A DNA stretch of 7,450 bases from Deltaproteobacteria bacterium (lineage in GTDB: Bacteria > Desulfobacterota > Binatia > Binatales > Binataceae): assembly GCA_003161515.1 (NCBI GenBank), contig PMOH01000359.1, positions 1 through 7,450 of the forward strand, written 5' to 3'. Made by a program: the position numbers and the translations under genes. Below the pieces are notes generated by a model, which worked only from the letters and a program-made list of their open reading frames with translations, was not told the DNA's origin and did not search any database. Below, piece after piece: positions 6,336 to 7,450 of this stretch (the first letter of the stretch is position 1; each line of letters begins with the position of its first letter).

Positions 6336-6744
6336 ATGGCGATCCAACTCGATCATATGATTCTCGCGGTGAACGATCGGAAAAAGAGCGTCGAGTTTTA
6401 CGTCGGCATCCTTGGCCTCAAGTACGAAGGCGATCGCGAGCCGTTTTCGATACTTCGAGTGACACCTGACTTCACGTTGCAATTATCGGGATGGGGCACC
6501 AAGGGCGGCGAGCATCTTGCGTTCGCGATGTCGCGCAAGGAATTCGACGAAGTCTTCCGCCGGGTCATCGACGCGAAAATTGAATATGGAGACGCCTTCG
6601 ACGAGGTCGGAAATATGCGCGGTCCCGGCGACGAGACGGCCGAGTCGATCAATTCGGCTGGAGGCGGCGCGCGGGCCGGGCAAGAACCTCTACTTCTTCG
6701 ACCCGAGCCGCCACCTGATCGAGATCCGGCACTACGAACGGTAG
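6336..6744 (+). pseudogene. Second VOC-fold protein, frameshifted near its 3' end
   Basis: From ATG 6336 (or GTG 6324, which overlaps the preceding stop) the frame encodes a clear VOC domain. IQLDHMILAVNDRKKSVEFY opens it, with His7 as first metal ligand. GILGLKYEG, then GGEHLAF (His60) and EFDEVFRRVIDAKIEYGD follow, up to NMRGPGDE (93-100). Family-type sequence then resumes in the next frame: AARGPGKNLYFFDPSRHLIEIRHYER, ending at TAG 6742-6744. Removing one G at 6660-6661 restores a 135-residue protein; the net shift is one extra base (or 3n+1) somewhere between about 6620 and 6665. Without repair the C-terminal metal ligand (Glu129 in HLIEI) is lost and the frame runs on to 6914, through the oppositely oriented neighbour. 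Upstream codons look intact, so this is either a recent mutation or a sequencing error. If functional it would be a metal-dependent VOC enzyme, unlike its neighbour. It is in an operon with the first VOC gene. Confidence 0.75.
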
Positions 6745-6748
6745 GCCG

Positions 6749-7450
6749 TCAGTGGCGAACCTCGTCGCTGCGCGAAACTTCCATCCAGGCGTTGATCAGA
6801 TCGTCGGCTTCGTCAGGTTCGAGGCGGCCGTCTTTCACGGCGGCGAGAATTTCGAGAATGGCGTCGTCGCGATTCAGTTTAACCGTCGCGCCAGGTCTGA
6901 ATTTTGCCGATTGACTACTCTTTTCGACATCCGACTGAGTAGTCGATTGACTATTCGACTGAGTAGTGCTGCCGGGCTGGTCGTGCGGACGGTTGCGGAC
7001 GTCGCGGGCGGCTTCGCGGATCTTGTCGCGCATCTCGCGTGCGGCCTCGCGCACCCGATCGCGCATTTCGGTGCGCGCCTCTCTCGAGCCGCCGCGCACC
7101 GCCTGCGACACGAGCTCGCCGATTTCCTTGCCGAGTTTCGACAGGCGCGCGCCGACGTCTTCGGGGACGTGCTGCTCGATTTCGGAAATTGCGCGTTCGA
7201 CCTCGCGCAGTCCTTCGCCGACGCTGCGTTTCACGTCGCGGGTGACTTCGCGCACGATTCCGCTCGAGAGGCCGCCGCTCTCGGCGACGAACTGGCCGGC
7301 GGCGTCGAGCACGCTGCGCACGAAGAGGGGAATCTCGCCGCCGAGATCGCCCACGAAATCCTCGAACGGCGCGGCGAAGCCGTCGGCCGCGCGTGAGCGA
7401 TAGCCGCGGCCGGAGAAATCGCGCTCGCGGGCGTCGGCGCTGGCGACGAT
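6749..7450 (-). CDS. Hypothetical helical protein with hendecad repeats and SHOCT-like C-terminus (5' end outside window)
   Basis: The frame is open from the right edge to TGA 6749-6751, giving 233 visible residues; a GTG at 7354 exists, but upstream codons continue a protein-like sequence (RERDFSGRGYRSR, GFAAPFEDF), so the gene probably begins beyond 7450. Regions in visible numbering: residues 1-65 mixed; 66-122 charged amphipathic helices; 124-156 three 11-residue repeats of type EAxxxMRDxxR; 162-181 a Ser/Thr/Gln tetrapeptide repeat linker ((T/N/S)(T/S)QS); 195-224 DDAILEILAAVKDGRLEPDEADDLINAW, a helix-turn-helix pair like the SHOCT-like 'ILxxLxxGxIxxEEAxxLI' segments in bacterial membrane-stress and hypothetical proteins. 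No membrane segment or catalytic motif is visible. It converges on the second VOC gene with 4 bp between stops. Function unknown; a scaffold or oligomerisation role is a guess from the helical repeats. Confidence 0.75.
   Translation of the reverse strand: MVASADARERDFSGRGYRSRAADGFAAPFEDFVGDLGGEIPLFVRSVLDAAGQFVAESGGLSSGIVREVTRDVKRSVGEGLREVERAISEIEQHVPEDVGARLSKLGKEIGELVSQAVRGGSREARTEMRDRVREAAREMRDKIREAARDVRNRPHDQPGSTTQSNSQSTTQSDVEKSSQSAKFRPGATVKLNRDDAILEILAAVKDGRLEPDEADDLINAWMEVSRSDEVRH
6908..6967. repeat. 12-bp tandem repeat inside the hypothetical gene
   Basis: Four of five consecutive 12-bp units are related: CGATTGACTACT (6908), CGACTGAGTAGT (6932), CGATTGACTATT (6944) and CGACTGAGTAGT (6956); the unit at 6920 is unrelated. 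On the minus strand each encodes a tetrapeptide such as TTQS, NSQS or SSQS. The stretch is visibly richer in A+T than its surroundings. It is in frame and a multiple of three, so copy changes would only alter linker length. Confidence 0.7.

Noticed and set aside
6752..7396. A 214-codon plus-strand open frame opposite the right-edge gene
   Set aside because: Antisense shadow of a gene whose minus-strand product has repeat structure and a SHOCT-like motif; the plus-strand product shows none.

Overview
This is a high-GC bacterial window, roughly 60-65% by eye. Its densely packed genes read as a free-living, probably environmental, Gram-negative bacterium: an AmpG-type muropeptide permease, a GT87 membrane glycosyltransferase, and several one-component regulators beside small-molecule enzymes. 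The style fits an uncultivated proteobacterial or Desulfobacterota/Binatota-like genome, but that placement is a weak inference. There are no rRNA or tRNA genes, CRISPR arrays, transposases or phage genes.

Layout, left to right. (1) 53-1393, minus strand: an AmpG-like MFS permease. (2) Divergent from it, a plus-strand block: a TetR/AcrR regulator (about 1502-2110), an alpha/beta hydrolase (2196-3101) and a second TetR regulator (3102-3761) that starts directly after the hydrolase stop. An imperfect 22-bp palindrome just upstream of the hydrolase looks like a TetR-type operator, so the block reads as a repressor-controlled detoxification or catabolic unit. (3) At 3758-3792 a C-rich/palindromic intergenic repeat lies between the converging second TetR gene and the GT87 gene. 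It supplies both stop codons and encodes the last residues of the glycosyltransferase. (4) 3758-4978, minus: GT87 glycosyltransferase; behind it on the same strand, 5090-5863, an AraC-family regulator with an N-terminal cupin domain. (5) Divergent from the AraC gene, two small VOC (glyoxalase-fold) genes in tandem on the plus strand. The first is intact; the second carries a frameshift near its 3' end. (6) 6749 to the right edge, minus: a hypothetical protein, cut by the window, with a hendecad-repeat helical segment, a Ser/Thr/Gln tetrapeptide-repeat linker and a SHOCT-like C-terminal helix pair.

The main theme is regulation of small-molecule enzymes: three transcription factors (TetR, TetR, AraC) sit beside one hydrolase and two VOC proteins within about 5 kb. 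I see no clear new defence or mobile system. The points most worth a second look are the frameshifted VOC gene, the repeat that has become the end of a coding sequence, the operator-like palindrome, the inverted repeat over the AraC start codon, and the repeat architecture of the right-edge protein.
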